NCBI GenBank assembly: GCA_014193395.1
Contig: BJHT01000040.1
Coordinates: 1-34,857 of the forward strand
Direction: 5' to 3'
DNA length: 34,857 nucleotides
Origin: Verrucomicrobiota bacterium
GTDB taxonomy: Bacteria > Verrucomicrobiota > Verrucomicrobiia > Limisphaerales > BJHT01
Numbering within the stretch: position 1 is the stretch's first letter; each line of letters starts with the position of its first letter. The position numbers and the translations under genes were made by a program. The notes below the pieces were generated by a model that saw only the letters and a program-made list of their open reading frames with translations, was not told the origin of the DNA and made no database searches. Positions 8,607 through 16,492 of this stretch are shown one piece after another.

Positions 8607-9593
8607 TCAGAGTGTGACCGGCAAGCCGCTGGCGATGGATTGCAGCGCGGCCTGGTTGAACTTCAGCGTCTGCACGGCTTCCTCGAACGTGCAGAGTGGC
8701 GTCGGTTTCCCCTCGGCGCCGTCGAGAAAAGCATGCGCTTGCGCGATGAACAAATCGTCGCGCTCCAGTGGCGGCGGGGCGTGCCAGGTCCACGCCGTCT
8801 CGCCACGCCGCTGCACGCCCCAGCGCTGCTGATGCACCTCGATCTTCACGCTGCCGCGCTCGGCGTGGAACCGGAGCGTGGTCTCGTTCGGGGCCTGAAA
8901 TTGATTCATCGCGTAGCTCACCAGCGCGTCTCCGTGCCGCGCGCTGACATTCACCGTGTCCTCGACCGTCACGCCTTCGAGCGCCTGATGCGCTGCATCG
9001 CCGAAGAGCCGCGTGCAGGGGCCGAGGAGCCATTCGACAGCGTTCGCGAGATGGGTGAGCGCGTCCTGCACCGCGCCGCCGCCGAGGTCATGCCGCGCGT
9101 AATAAATCTCGCGATACGCCGGCCGATAGGTCGGGAAATGCTGGCCGGCGATGACGCTCGCGTGCAGCACTTTTCCCAGTTCGCCCGTGCGCAAAAATTC
9201 CCGCGCCCCGGCCACCCACGGCATCAGGTGATACACATACGCCACGGCGACAAACCGCTGCGCTTCCGCGATGGTCGCGCGCACCGCCGGCACCAGCGTC
9301 GCGTCAATGGCCAGCGGTTTCTCGATGAAAACATGCAGCCCCGCGCGGAGGAGCTGCCGCGCCATCGGCAGATGCAGCGGGGCCGGCGTGGAGATCACCG
9401 CGGCCTCGAAGCGCGCGTCCGCCAATGCCTCGTCGAACGACGTGAAGACTGGCGTGCCGTAGCGCTGTTGCATCGTCGCGAGCAGGCCGGCGTTGGTGTC
9501 GCACGCCGCGACTGAGCAGCGCCCGGTCTTTTGGAAACATCGCAGATGCCGTTCGCCGATGCTGCCGCAGCCGATGATGAGGATGGAACGCAT
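8607..9593 (-). CDS. Gfo/Idh/MocA-family oxidoreductase (classical motifs)
   Basis: A 328-residue protein with canonical features: GCGSIGERHLRCF nucleotide-binding loop at residues 8-20, AVISTPAPLH, HVFIEKPLA with the EKP lysine, and GGGAVQDALTHLANAVEWLLG with a His suited to the active site. It is expected to oxidise or reduce a sugar, polyol or sugar-nucleotide-like substrate with NAD(P). It differs from the paralogue at 7322-8302 by having the standard GxGxxG and EKP motifs. It leads the minus-strand cluster but is separated from the rest by the tandem repeat at 8336-8575. The start ATG 9593 has no Shine-Dalgarno. Confidence 0.9.
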   Translation of the reverse strand: MRSILIIGCGSIGERHLRCFQKTGRCSVAACDTNAGLLATMQQRYGTPVFTSFDEALADARFEAAVISTPAPLHLPMARQLLRAGLHVFIEKPLAIDATLVPAVRATIAEAQRFVAVAYVYHLMPWVAGAREFLRTGELGKVLHASVIAGQHFPTYRPAYREIYYARHDLGGGAVQDALTHLANAVEWLLGPCTRLFGDAAHQALEGVTVEDTVNVSARHGDALVSYAMNQFQAPNETTLRFHAERGSVKIEVHQQRWGVQRRGETAWTWHAPPPLERDDLFIAQAHAFLDGAEGKPTPLCTFEEAVQTLKFNQAALQSIASGLPVTL

Positions 9594-9973
9594 ATCGCGG
9601 CGTTTCTAACGACGCGGCGTGGCCGAGGAAAACAGATTCGTCCGGGGAGTGGGCGGTTCGCGCGGTCACGGAATGCGCGCGGATCGGGAGTGCGGGGATC
9701 TGTCACCGCTTTCTCGAGGCGACTTGTCGCCGTCGCATGGCGGGAGTCGTCGGCGAGGAATGGGGCGTTCATGGCTCGCGCCAGCGGTGGCGCGCTCGCG
9801 TGATCGGAGTCGCATCGAAGTTCGACGGCGACCAGTCGCCTGCGCAAAAGCGGTGACAAGTCACCGCACTCCAAAACGCTGGCGCGCCGGAGTGGCCGCC
9901 CACGTCGTTGCGTCCATCGGGGCGCTCGCCGTGAACACCTCGGACGAGAGAGTAGTCGGTTGCTCCCGAGATT
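9594..9973. repeat. Divergent intergenic region with repeat A2
   Basis: Divergent promoters for 9593 (minus) and 9974 (plus) should lie here. 9686-9876 is copy A2 of the family A palindrome; its right arm (GGCGACCAGTCGCC, then GCGGTGACAAGTCACCGC) is perfect and its left arm has two changes in the outer hairpin. The remaining 97 bp before the plus-strand gene show no convincing -35/-10 pair. Confidence 0.85.
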
Positions 9974-10897
9974 ATGATAACTTCCTTCATCACCAATGCC
10001 GCACCGCCGTCGAGCTGCGCCGATTTTTTCAGAGCCGGACATTTTTTCGGGACGCCCTCGCTGCGGTTGCTCGCTGCCACAATTCTGCTCGTCGCTCCCG
10101 CATTCGCCGAGCAGGGAACCCCCAAAGGTCAGAAGGAAACCTACGACTGGGTCGTGCCCATGCGGGCGCTGGCGCGGGAATTCAAAGGCGACGACGGCAA
10201 GGTGCTGCGGCTCGGCGACTCGATCACCTACGCGAATCCGAGTTCCGCCTTTCTCCGTTATGGCAAGGAACGCACGCCCGAGCAGCTCGCCGTCTGCCGC
10301 TGGATGAAGGCCGACGGTCGCGACAAATCCAGCGGCGTCTGGCTGTCGATCAACGACCAACCCGGTGGGCGCAGTCACACCGCCGCCTCGGGCGTCACCA
10401 CCGCGCAATTTCTCGCGGGCGGCAAAGGCGGGTTGCCGAAACTGGACGACCTCATCCGCGACCACAACCCGCAGATCGCCTGCGTGCTCCTCGGCACCAA
10501 TGACGCCAATGCGCGCCAGACGCCCGAGACCTTCGCCAAAAACCTCGCCGCCATCGTCGCCAAGCTGCTCGCGAACAAGACCATCCCCGTGCTCACCACC
10601 GTGCCGCCCCTGCGCGGCAAGACCGATCTCGTGCGGCAATACAACGACGCCATTTGGAAACTTGCCGCCGAGCACAAACTCCCCGTCGTGGATTACCACG
10701 GCGAAATCATCGCCCGCCGCGCGAACGACTGGGACGGCACGCTGATCAGCCGCGACGGCGTGCATCCGTCCGCCGGGGAAACCGCCGGCCCCGCCACCGA
10801 GGCCAATCTCTCCCAGTGCGGCTACCTGCTCTTCGGCTGGGCGACGCTGAACAAACTGGTCGAGATCAAGCGGGAAGTGATCGATCGGAAAAACTGA
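9974..10897 (+). CDS. Exported SGNH/GDSL-family hydrolase
   Basis: A 307-residue esterase/acetylhydrolase-like protein. The SGNH blocks are seen: LRLGDSITYA with nucleophile Ser83, a glycine in VTTAQFLAGG, LLGTNDAN (block III Asn) and SRDGVHPS (block V Asp and His). Residues 27-46 (PSLRLLAATILLVAPAFAEQ) look like the hydrophobic core and cleavage site of a signal peptide, preceded by a rather long N-terminus, so the real start could be further in. Family members often deacetylate carbohydrates, which suits the neighbouring exported proteins. ATG 9974 lacks a Shine-Dalgarno. Substrate is not known. Confidence 0.88.
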   Translation: MITSFITNAAPPSSCADFFRAGHFFGTPSLRLLAATILLVAPAFAEQGTPKGQKETYDWVVPMRALAREFKGDDGKVLRLGDSITYANPSSAFLRYGKERTPEQLAVCRWMKADGRDKSSGVWLSINDQPGGRSHTAASGVTTAQFLAGGKGGLPKLDDLIRDHNPQIACVLLGTNDANARQTPETFAKNLAAIVAKLLANKTIPVLTTVPPLRGKTDLVRQYNDAIWKLAAEHKLPVVDYHGEIIARRANDWDGTLISRDGVHPSAGETAGPATEANLSQCGYLLFGWATLNKLVEIKREVIDRKN

Positions 10898-11056
10898 CCC
10901 CGAACGCCAAAGCTCCGCGGCCGCGCGAAACCGGGGGGAAGTGTGGTGGCAGGCGGCACGCGGTGGCTGCAGAAGACAAACTTCGCGGCGCTGTCGCTGC
11001 GGGATTGCGGTTTGGCAGCCACTGATCAGACCGGCGCAATTCCTCGAAACGAGCCT

Positions 11057-11488
11057 TCACCCCGCGACCGGATTTTTCCACTTCAGCCCGCGAAACCGCG
11101 CGAAGTCGGTGTCGGTCGAGTACAGGCAGCAGTTGTGTTCGATCGCCAGCGCGGCGAGATGGGCGTCGGAAACCAGATTGCCGACGGCGTTTCCGCTGCG
11201 GAGCATTTGCTGAAAGATCGTCCAGTGTTTTTCGGACGGGTGGAGCAGTCGCACGCAGGGCTGGTCGAGCCAGCTCTGCACTCGTGCGATGGCCTCCGCG
11301 AGCGTGAGCGGACGCTGGTGCAGCCGGGCGTTGGTGCCGATGCGGATGAAGGCGCTCAACACCGGCCAGCACAGCCCCACCGGATCAGAGCCGCTGAGCT
11401 GAGCATCCCACCACGTCCGCGCCGCCTCGTGGTGTTCCGACAGCGTGTCCTCGGCGTAGAGGAGCAGATTCGCATCGACGAGGATCAT
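11057..11488 (-). CDS. vapC: VapC-type PIN-domain toxin
   Basis: A 143-residue PIN-domain ribonuclease. Seen: MILVDANLLLYA with the first catalytic Asp at position 5, the central LVSDAHLAALAIEH with another acidic residue, and STDTDFARF with the C-terminal acidic pair. The usual second-position acidic residue is not obvious (LSAFIRIGTN), as in some VapC subgroups. It overlaps the antitoxin gene by 4 nt. Unlike almost every other gene here it has a good Shine-Dalgarno (GGAGG, read from the plus strand at 11496-11500, 7 nt before ATG). VapC toxins typically cleave tRNA or rRNA; the target here is unknown. Confidence 0.92.
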   Translation of the reverse strand: MILVDANLLLYAEDTLSEHHEAARTWWDAQLSGSDPVGLCWPVLSAFIRIGTNARLHQRPLTLAEAIARVQSWLDQPCVRLLHPSEKHWTIFQQMLRSGNAVGNLVSDAHLAALAIEHNCCLYSTDTDFARFRGLKWKNPVAG

Positions 11489-11730
11489 GAGTGTTCCTCC
11501 CCCTCGGCGCCGGCGATCAACTCGGAGATGTGGTCGTAGCTGAAGCCGCGGCGCAGGCCCATGGCGCGCGGCTTGGTGCGATAGGGCTTCGCGGCGGGCG
11601 GCGCGAGAATCTGGTCCAAGCCCGCCCGCAGCGCGGCATTGATCACTTCTTTGAACGGCTTGCGCAATCGGGCGGCGCCCTGCTTCGCCCGGGCGGCCAC
11701 ATCATGGTCCAAGGTCAGGGTGGTTCTCAT
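11485..11730 (-). CDS. vapB: VapB-like ribbon-helix-helix antitoxin
   Basis: An 81-residue antitoxin whose N-terminus, MRTTLTLDHDVAARAKQ, matches the ribbon-helix-helix DNA-binding strand and helix of short antitoxins. The helix FKEVINAALRAGLDQ follows, and a C-terminal tail (PRAMGLRRGFSYDHISELI) should wrap the toxin. It precedes vapC with a 4-nt overlap. The start codon sits only 3 bp from a perfect 14-bp palindrome, a likely autorepression site. There is no Shine-Dalgarno, and the promoter placement suggests a leaderless mRNA. Confidence 0.9.
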   Translation of the reverse strand: MRTTLTLDHDVAARAKQGAARLRKPFKEVINAALRAGLDQILAPPAAKPYRTKPRAMGLRRGFSYDHISELIAGAEGEEHS

Positions 11731-11733
11731 ACG

Positions 11734-11764
11734 GGCATCATGATGCCTGCCAGGGTGGTGTCAA
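11734..11764 (-). promoter_or_regulatory. vapBC promoter with overlapping palindromic operator
   Basis: Reading the minus strand there is a perfect -35 TTGACA (11759-11764), a 16-bp spacer and a -10 CATGAT (11737-11742). The -10 lies within the perfect palindrome GGCATCATGATGCC (11734-11747). The vapB ATG (11730) starts 7 nt after the -10, where transcription should begin, so the transcript may be leaderless. Overlap of the palindrome with the -10 fits repression by the VapB/VapC complex. Confidence 0.6.
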
Positions 11765-11922
11765 CGCACGCCGACGCGCCATGGGGGACTTTCGGCACCC
11801 CGGCTGGACTCCGCGAACGCCGCCGCCGGCCATTTCGGTTGACGCTGGAAATGCCGGGCTGAATGCTGCCGCCCACGCCCGTTCCCAAACGTCTGTCTCT
11901 CATTCGCCGCCTTATTTGCCGC

Positions 11923-13371
11923 ATGAAATCGCCCCGCCTTGCCCGCATTCTTCTCGCCGCCGTCGCGCTCGCTGCGCCCGTCGCTCCCGTGTCCTCCTCG
12001 GCCGAGGATTGGCCGCAATTCCGCGGACACAACGGTTGCGGCATTTCGTCCGGCAAACCGCTGCCGGTCGAATTCTCCGCGGAAAAGAAAGTGCTCTGGC
12101 GCGCGAAGCTGGGCGATGGCGTGGGCGCGCCGGTGATTGTGAACGGCAAGGTTTTCTCGACGGCGATGGTTGGCGAGCAGAAGTGCGGCGTCTTTTGTCA
12201 CGAGGCGGCGACCGGGAAATTGCTCTGGCGACAGGACCTCGCCACCGGCGCGCTGCCGCGCATCACGCCGCCGAACAGCCACGCGTCCTCCACGCCCGCG
12301 GCCGATGCGGAGCGCGTGTATTTGTATTTCAGCACGCTCGGTCTCGTCGCGCTGGACGCAGCCAGCGGCAAGGAAGTCTGGCGGCACGCGCTGCTCAAGC
12401 CCGCGTATCTCATGGACTGGGGCGCGGCCGGTTCTCCGATCCTGTACGGCGGCATGGTGATTTTCTGCCAGGACGATGATCTCAATCCCTACGTGCTCGC
12501 GGTGGATGCCAAAACGGGAAACCAGCGGTGGAAAACGCCGCGTCCGGAAATGCTCGCGGGCTACGCGTTGCCGGTGATCTGCGACGCCGGGGGCCGCACG
12601 GATTTGATCGTCGCCGGCTCCGGCAAGCTCAAGGGCTACGACCCCGCGACCGGCCTTGAACGGTGGACCTGCAACACCCTCGTGCGGACCATCATGACCT
12701 CGCCGGTCGTGCAGGACGGCATCATCTACCTCGCGGTGCAGAGCTACGGCGACGCGACGCGGACGTTGAAATTTGCGCTGCTCGAATGGCTCGACACCAA
12801 CCAGGACGGCAAACTCTCCCGCGACGAGATGCCCAAGGAATTCCTCGAACGCTTCGACATTTCCGACAAAAACAAAAACGGCGTCATCGACCCCGACGAA
12901 CTCGACACCGCCTTCCAGCATCCGGGCAACATGGCCGGCGGCGGCAACATCATCCAAGCCATCCGCGGCGGCGGCACGGGCGATGTCACCAAGACCCATG
13001 TGCTCTTCAACCTCGACCACAAGACGCCCTCTAATCTCTCCTCGCCGCTGCTCTACAACCACCGCCTCTACGTCGTGAAAAGCGGTGGCCTGAGCAGTTG
13101 CTACGACGCCCGCGACGGCAAGACGCTGTGGGAGCGCACGCGGCTCGGGAATTTCGGCGACTACTACGCGTCGCCCGTCGCGGCCGATGGCAAGGTCTTC
13201 ATCGCCGGGCGCAACGGATTCATCGTCGTGCTGCAGGACGGCCCCGAACTGAAGGTGCTCGCCAAAAATGATCTCGGCGAAGAAATCATCGCCACGCCCG
13301 CCATCGCCGACGGCCGCCTGTTCGTCCGCACGCGCGAGAGCCTGATCTGCATCGCGAACGAGGCGAAGTGA
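11923..13371 (+). CDS. Exported PQQ-like beta-propeller protein with EF-hand insert
   Basis: A 482-residue secreted protein. A signal peptide at residues 1-27 (MKSPRLARILLAAVALAAPV onward) is followed by DWPQFRGHNGCG, the typical opening of PQQ-like/PQQ_2 propellers. Repeated blades read ATGKLLWRQ, ASGKEVWRH, KTGNQRWK, ATGLERW and RDGKTLWERT. Two canonical calcium loops are inserted at 291-302 (DTNQDGKLSRDE) and 315-326 (DKNKNGVIDPDE). Such propeller plus EF-hand proteins are common in Planctomycetes and Verrucomicrobia, mostly without known activity. ATG 11923 is chosen over 11863 because the signal peptide begins there. No PQQ-binding enzymatic residues are claimed. Confidence 0.88.
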   Translation: MKSPRLARILLAAVALAAPVAPVSSSAEDWPQFRGHNGCGISSGKPLPVEFSAEKKVLWRAKLGDGVGAPVIVNGKVFSTAMVGEQKCGVFCHEAATGKLLWRQDLATGALPRITPPNSHASSTPAADAERVYLYFSTLGLVALDAASGKEVWRHALLKPAYLMDWGAAGSPILYGGMVIFCQDDDLNPYVLAVDAKTGNQRWKTPRPEMLAGYALPVICDAGGRTDLIVAGSGKLKGYDPATGLERWTCNTLVRTIMTSPVVQDGIIYLAVQSYGDATRTLKFALLEWLDTNQDGKLSRDEMPKEFLERFDISDKNKNGVIDPDELDTAFQHPGNMAGGGNIIQAIRGGGTGDVTKTHVLFNLDHKTPSNLSSPLLYNHRLYVVKSGGLSSCYDARDGKTLWERTRLGNFGDYYASPVAADGKVFIAGRNGFIVVLQDGPELKVLAKNDLGEEIIATPAIADGRLFVRTRESLICIANEAK

Positions 13372-13741
13372 GGGGGCGTGCCGTGCTACGAATCGGGAAT
13401 TTGAAACCAGGATGAACCCGGATGAACACGGATAAAATGCACGCACCGGCCGACCGACATGCTGTGGAATGCGGGGACTTGTCACCGCTTTCGCAAGGCG
13501 ACTGGTCGCCGTCAAACTGCGGGAGGCGTCGGCGAGGACTGGGGCTTTCTCGTCTCGCGCCAGCGCGGGCGTGCGTGCGAGATCGGAGCCGCACGGATCT
13601 TCGACGGCGACAAGTCGCCTGCGCGAAAGCGGTGACGAGTCACCGCACTCCAAAACGTGTCGCGAAGCATCCCGCCGCTGCCCTCATCCGTGTCCATCCG
13701 TAGTTAATAGTTTTCCGTTCTGAATTAGCTCCTCCCTCACC
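13372..13741. repeat. Intergenic composite: F arm, repeat A3, F' arm
   Basis: A nested inverted repeat. The left arm 13405-13435 has 10-bp-period units (GGATGAACAC). Copy A3 of family A is at 13464-13655, with inner hairpins GGCGACTGGTCGCC and GGCGACAAGTCGCC. The right arm 13684-13705 (CATCCGTGTCCATCCG) ends 36 bp before the next start codon. No gene is supported here. Confidence 0.85.
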
Positions 13742-15292
13742 ATGAGACACCCACTGTTCGCCCTTCCAACACTCGCCGCCTTCGCCCTCGGCCTGTGCGC
13801 GGCGTTGCTGCCAGAACACGCAGCCTCGGCCGCCGCTGCGCCGCGTGTGACCATCGTCGTCGGGGCCAACGCGCCCGCGCTCGAACAACTCGCCGCGACG
13901 GAACTGGCCAGCCAGCTTCAGAGTTTAGTCGGTGCACAAGCAACCACCCAGACCGCGCTGCCCGCCGATGACGCCGCCGTCATTCTCATTGGCAGTCCGC
14001 AGACCAGCGCCGCGGTGGATGCGGTGTTCGGCAAGCAATGGCCGAAGCTCTCGCGGCAGGGGCACCTCGTGAAGAGCGTGCCCTTCCAAGGGCGCACGGT
14101 GCTCGTGCTGGGCGGCGGCAGTCCGGTAGCGAGCCTGTGGGCCGTGCATGAATTCGGCTATCGCTGCGGCATCCGCCACTTGTTGCACGGCGATTTTCTG
14201 CCGCTGGAAAAGCCCGCGTTCACGCTGGCGGGATTCGATGTCGTGCTGGAACCGCGCGTGAAGCGGCGCGCGTGGAGCGCCTTCATCGGCCAGCCGTTTG
14301 GCGCGGAATCGTGGAGCGTCGCCGACCACACGCGCCTGCTCACGCAGCTCGCGAAGCTCAAGTTCACCCACATTGTGCTGCCCGCCGCGCTCACGCCGGT
14401 CGCCGCGTTGCGCGTCGATGGCGACACGCCGGGACGCAAGGTGTTCGGCGGCGCGCGACAGTTTGAGAACGCCGACCGCGGTGACGATTTTCTACCGCGC
14501 ATCAAAGCGGCCGCCGCCGCGGTGGGCATCTTCGTGCAGGTGGGCGAAATGCCCGACGCGATCGAGATCAACCCCGGCCCCGCCAACGCGTCGGTGCTGC
14601 CGCAGTTCAATCTGGAGACGCTCGCGACACAGTTGAACGCCCTCCGGCTCAAGCCCACCGCGGGTTTTGTCGCGCGCGTCGTCATCCCCGGCGACCTGAA
14701 TGCCAGCGCCCATTTCCTTTCCCGCGCCTCGTTCGCCGACCAGCTCACCGCCGCGCAATCCGTGAGCGATCTGGTCACGCCCATCTGCGGCAAGGAGGTC
14801 GATGAACGGCTGTTGAAAGGCTTCGGCCTCGCCGCCCAAGCCGCCGCGCTGATCACCGCCAACGATGCCGCCATCGCCGTGCCCGCCGCACGCATGACGC
14901 TGCGCCATCTCGAAGCCAAGGCCGCCCCGCCGGCGTGGCTGACCGAGGCGAAGAATCTCTACGCGCAGGCGATGAACGAGATGTATCGCGCCAACACCCG
15001 CGCCCGCGACGGCGCACGTCCCTACATTTTGTATCACGCCAAGCGCTTCGAGTTTGCGCTGCATTATCTCACGAGCATTGAGTTGCTCTGGAAGGCCGGT
15101 TTCGCCGGAGCGGAAGGCAAAAACGAGGCGCGCACCCAGGCCCTCGAACAAGCCGTGGAAGCGATGTACAACGCCCTCAACGCGCTGGCCGATGTCGCGC
15201 GCGACGCGAGTGATCGCGGCACCATCGCGATCCTGAACGTGCACGCCTACCGCCCGCTCCTTCAGACCCTCGAGGCGGCGGCAAAACCGTAA
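13742..15292 (+). CDS. Exported glycosidase-like protein with hexosaminidase/glucuronidase-type N-terminal domain
   Basis: A 516-residue secreted protein. A signal peptide covers about residues 1-33. Residues ~36-150 show the pattern of the accessory alpha/beta domain found before the barrel in GH20 and GH67 enzymes: VTIVVGANAPALEQLAATEL, VILIGSP, TVLVLGGGSPVASLWAVHEF and CGIRHLLHGD. A barrel-like segment, LLTQLAKLKFTHIVLPAAL, follows. I cannot identify a catalytic acid pair (no DE or E-plus-D motif of GH20), so activity is uncertain. The C-terminal third is helical (HYLTSIELLWK through ALEQAVEAMYNALNALADV). It could be a carbohydrate-binding or degenerate enzyme. The F' repeat arm ends 36 bp before its start. 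Confidence 0.6.
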   Translation: MRHPLFALPTLAAFALGLCAALLPEHAASAAAAPRVTIVVGANAPALEQLAATELASQLQSLVGAQATTQTALPADDAAVILIGSPQTSAAVDAVFGKQWPKLSRQGHLVKSVPFQGRTVLVLGGGSPVASLWAVHEFGYRCGIRHLLHGDFLPLEKPAFTLAGFDVVLEPRVKRRAWSAFIGQPFGAESWSVADHTRLLTQLAKLKFTHIVLPAALTPVAALRVDGDTPGRKVFGGARQFENADRGDDFLPRIKAAAAAVGIFVQVGEMPDAIEINPGPANASVLPQFNLETLATQLNALRLKPTAGFVARVVIPGDLNASAHFLSRASFADQLTAAQSVSDLVTPICGKEVDERLLKGFGLAAQAAALITANDAAIAVPAARMTLRHLEAKAAPPAWLTEAKNLYAQAMNEMYRANTRARDGARPYILYHAKRFEFALHYLTSIELLWKAGFAGAEGKNEARTQALEQAVEAMYNALNALADVARDASDRGTIAILNVHAYRPLLQTLEAAAKP

Positions 15293-15602
15293 GAGCCTGT
15301 TTGACAAGTCCATCGAGCCGCGAACGACTGGGTTTGGAGTTCCCCGTTTACGCGGCGAGGTGGGCGCACGTCACCTGCACCTCGTAAACGCGGAACTCCA
15401 AACCGGGGTTTTAGATCGGTGCCAGGACCACACCGGCGTTGCCGATCGGCTCGGTGGGCGTCGGCTTCCATTTTATCTCAGGGCGATCCGTCGCGAGCCG
15501 GCGAGGTGCCGTGCGCTTGACACCTGGAGAGCGCGCGCCGAATCATCCGCCACCGTTCAACCCATTAGTCATTCAACGATTCAACCCTTCACTCCCATCG
15601 TT
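15293..15602. repeat. Intergenic inverted repeat 15333-15402 plus a possible promoter
   Basis: 15333-15362 and 15378-15402 are imperfect inverted arms (TTTGGAGTTCCCCGTTTACG against its complement), differing by one 5-bp indel and one base; they could form one long hairpin. The leader just before the next gene contains a short direct repeat, TTCAACCCATTAGTC followed by ATTCAACGATTCAACCC. No coding gene is supported. Confidence 0.7.
15517..15546 (+). promoter_or_regulatory. Possible sigma-70 promoter for the CBM-like gene
   Basis: A perfect -35 TTGACA at 15517-15522 is followed by an 18-bp spacer and AATCAT (15541-15546; 4 of 6 matches to TATAAT). It would start transcription about 50 bp before ATG 15603. 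A single weak match in GC-rich DNA is only suggestive. Confidence 0.3.
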
Positions 15603-16193
15603 ATGAAACTGATCCCATCACTTCTCACCGGCATCGTCGGCCTGCTGGCCGCGGCGATGACTGTCGCGGCGGCGGAAACCAAGAGCCTCGTGCCCGCGTT
15701 TGGCACGGCGGGCAAGGAGTACACGATCAAGGCCAAGGACGACCACAAGATTTCCGGATGGCTTCCCGATTTGTGGGTGGACAACTCGGAATGGGCCGCG
15801 GTCACGATCACCTACACGAAGCTCACGGATGCGCCGGCCGAGGGTGTGGGCGCGGTGCGCATCCAGGTGGTGAAGGCGGACGAGGGTCAGATGCAACTGA
15901 CAAGCTGGGCGGGCAAGCTCAAGTGTAAGGCGGGCGGGAAGTATGTCGTGGAGGGCTGGGTGCGCAGCAAGGACGCGGCGGGCTTGAAGGTCGGCCTCCG
16001 GCAGCAGGGCGATCCGTATGAATTTTACGCCGAGCAGGATTTGGACACGACGCCGGAGTGGAAACGGTTCATGTTCAACTTCTCGTTCAGCGACGAGAAG
16101 GAGGGCGTGGTGATGTTCACGAAGCCCGAGGTCGGCACGGTGGATCTGGCAGGCGTGGTGGTGACGGAGAAAGCGGCGGCGGAGAAGAAGTAG
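15603..16193 (+). CDS. Small exported carbohydrate-binding-like protein (CBM4/9-type fold)
   Basis: A 196-residue secreted protein with a clean signal peptide, MKLIPSLLTGIVGLLAAAMT ending in VAAAE. The body matches the beta-sandwich pattern seen in CBM4/9 domains: TSWAGKLKCKAGGKYVVEGW, then VRSKDAAGLKVGLRQQG, then TTPEWKRFMFNFSFSD and a closing VDLAGVVVTEK strand. No catalytic domain is attached, so it is a free binding-type domain, perhaps a surface or secreted sugar-binding protein. It lies between two other exported proteins of the same strand. ATG 15603 is chosen because the signal peptide starts there; the upstream open frame is repeat and leader DNA. Confidence 0.65.
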   Translation: MKLIPSLLTGIVGLLAAAMTVAAAETKSLVPAFGTAGKEYTIKAKDDHKISGWLPDLWVDNSEWAAVTITYTKLTDAPAEGVGAVRIQVVKADEGQMQLTSWAGKLKCKAGGKYVVEGWVRSKDAAGLKVGLRQQGDPYEFYAEQDLDTTPEWKRFMFNFSFSDEKEGVVMFTKPEVGTVDLAGVVVTEKAAAEKK

Positions 16194-16492
16194 CGCGCTT
16201 GGATGCTCGCGGGTGCGGAGCTCGGCGGGCCGTGCAATACAGCGGGTAGCGGTTTGCCGGGCCTCCCGTCGAGCGGTCCTTTGCCGCAGCGGATTGAAAC
16301 AGGTGGGGCGGAATTGATGGCAAAGGAATGGAGGCAAAGGAATGGGGAATTGGGAATGGCCCCGTAGCTTTGCCCTCCACCCTCCCTATTCCTTTGCCTC
16401 CATTCTTTTGCCCATCCTCGGGGAATTCCGCTCGCCGTCACCGCCTGAAACGGAGCTTGGTTTCCCTCCGCGCGTACGCACACTCCCCGGCC
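16194..16492. repeat. Intergenic inverted repeat of the AAAGGAATGG family
   Basis: 16319-16347 and 16384-16412 are inverted arms made of 14-bp-period units (GGCAAAGGAATGGA), the same pair as the inner arms at 2444-2518. The right arm ends 80 bp before the next start. No gene is seen. Confidence 0.8.

Noticed and set aside
13422-13703. Small proteins with VECGDLSPLSQGDWSPS- or ATSRLAKAVTSHRTP-like sequence, also near 4408, 9619, 19259 and 20533
   Set aside because: These are translations of the family A palindrome in several frames and both strands; they follow repeat copies rather than genes.
15301-15329. TTGACA at 15301 as a promoter
   Set aside because: The -10 at a 17-bp distance (ACGACT) matches TATAAT poorly and it lies just before a hairpin.
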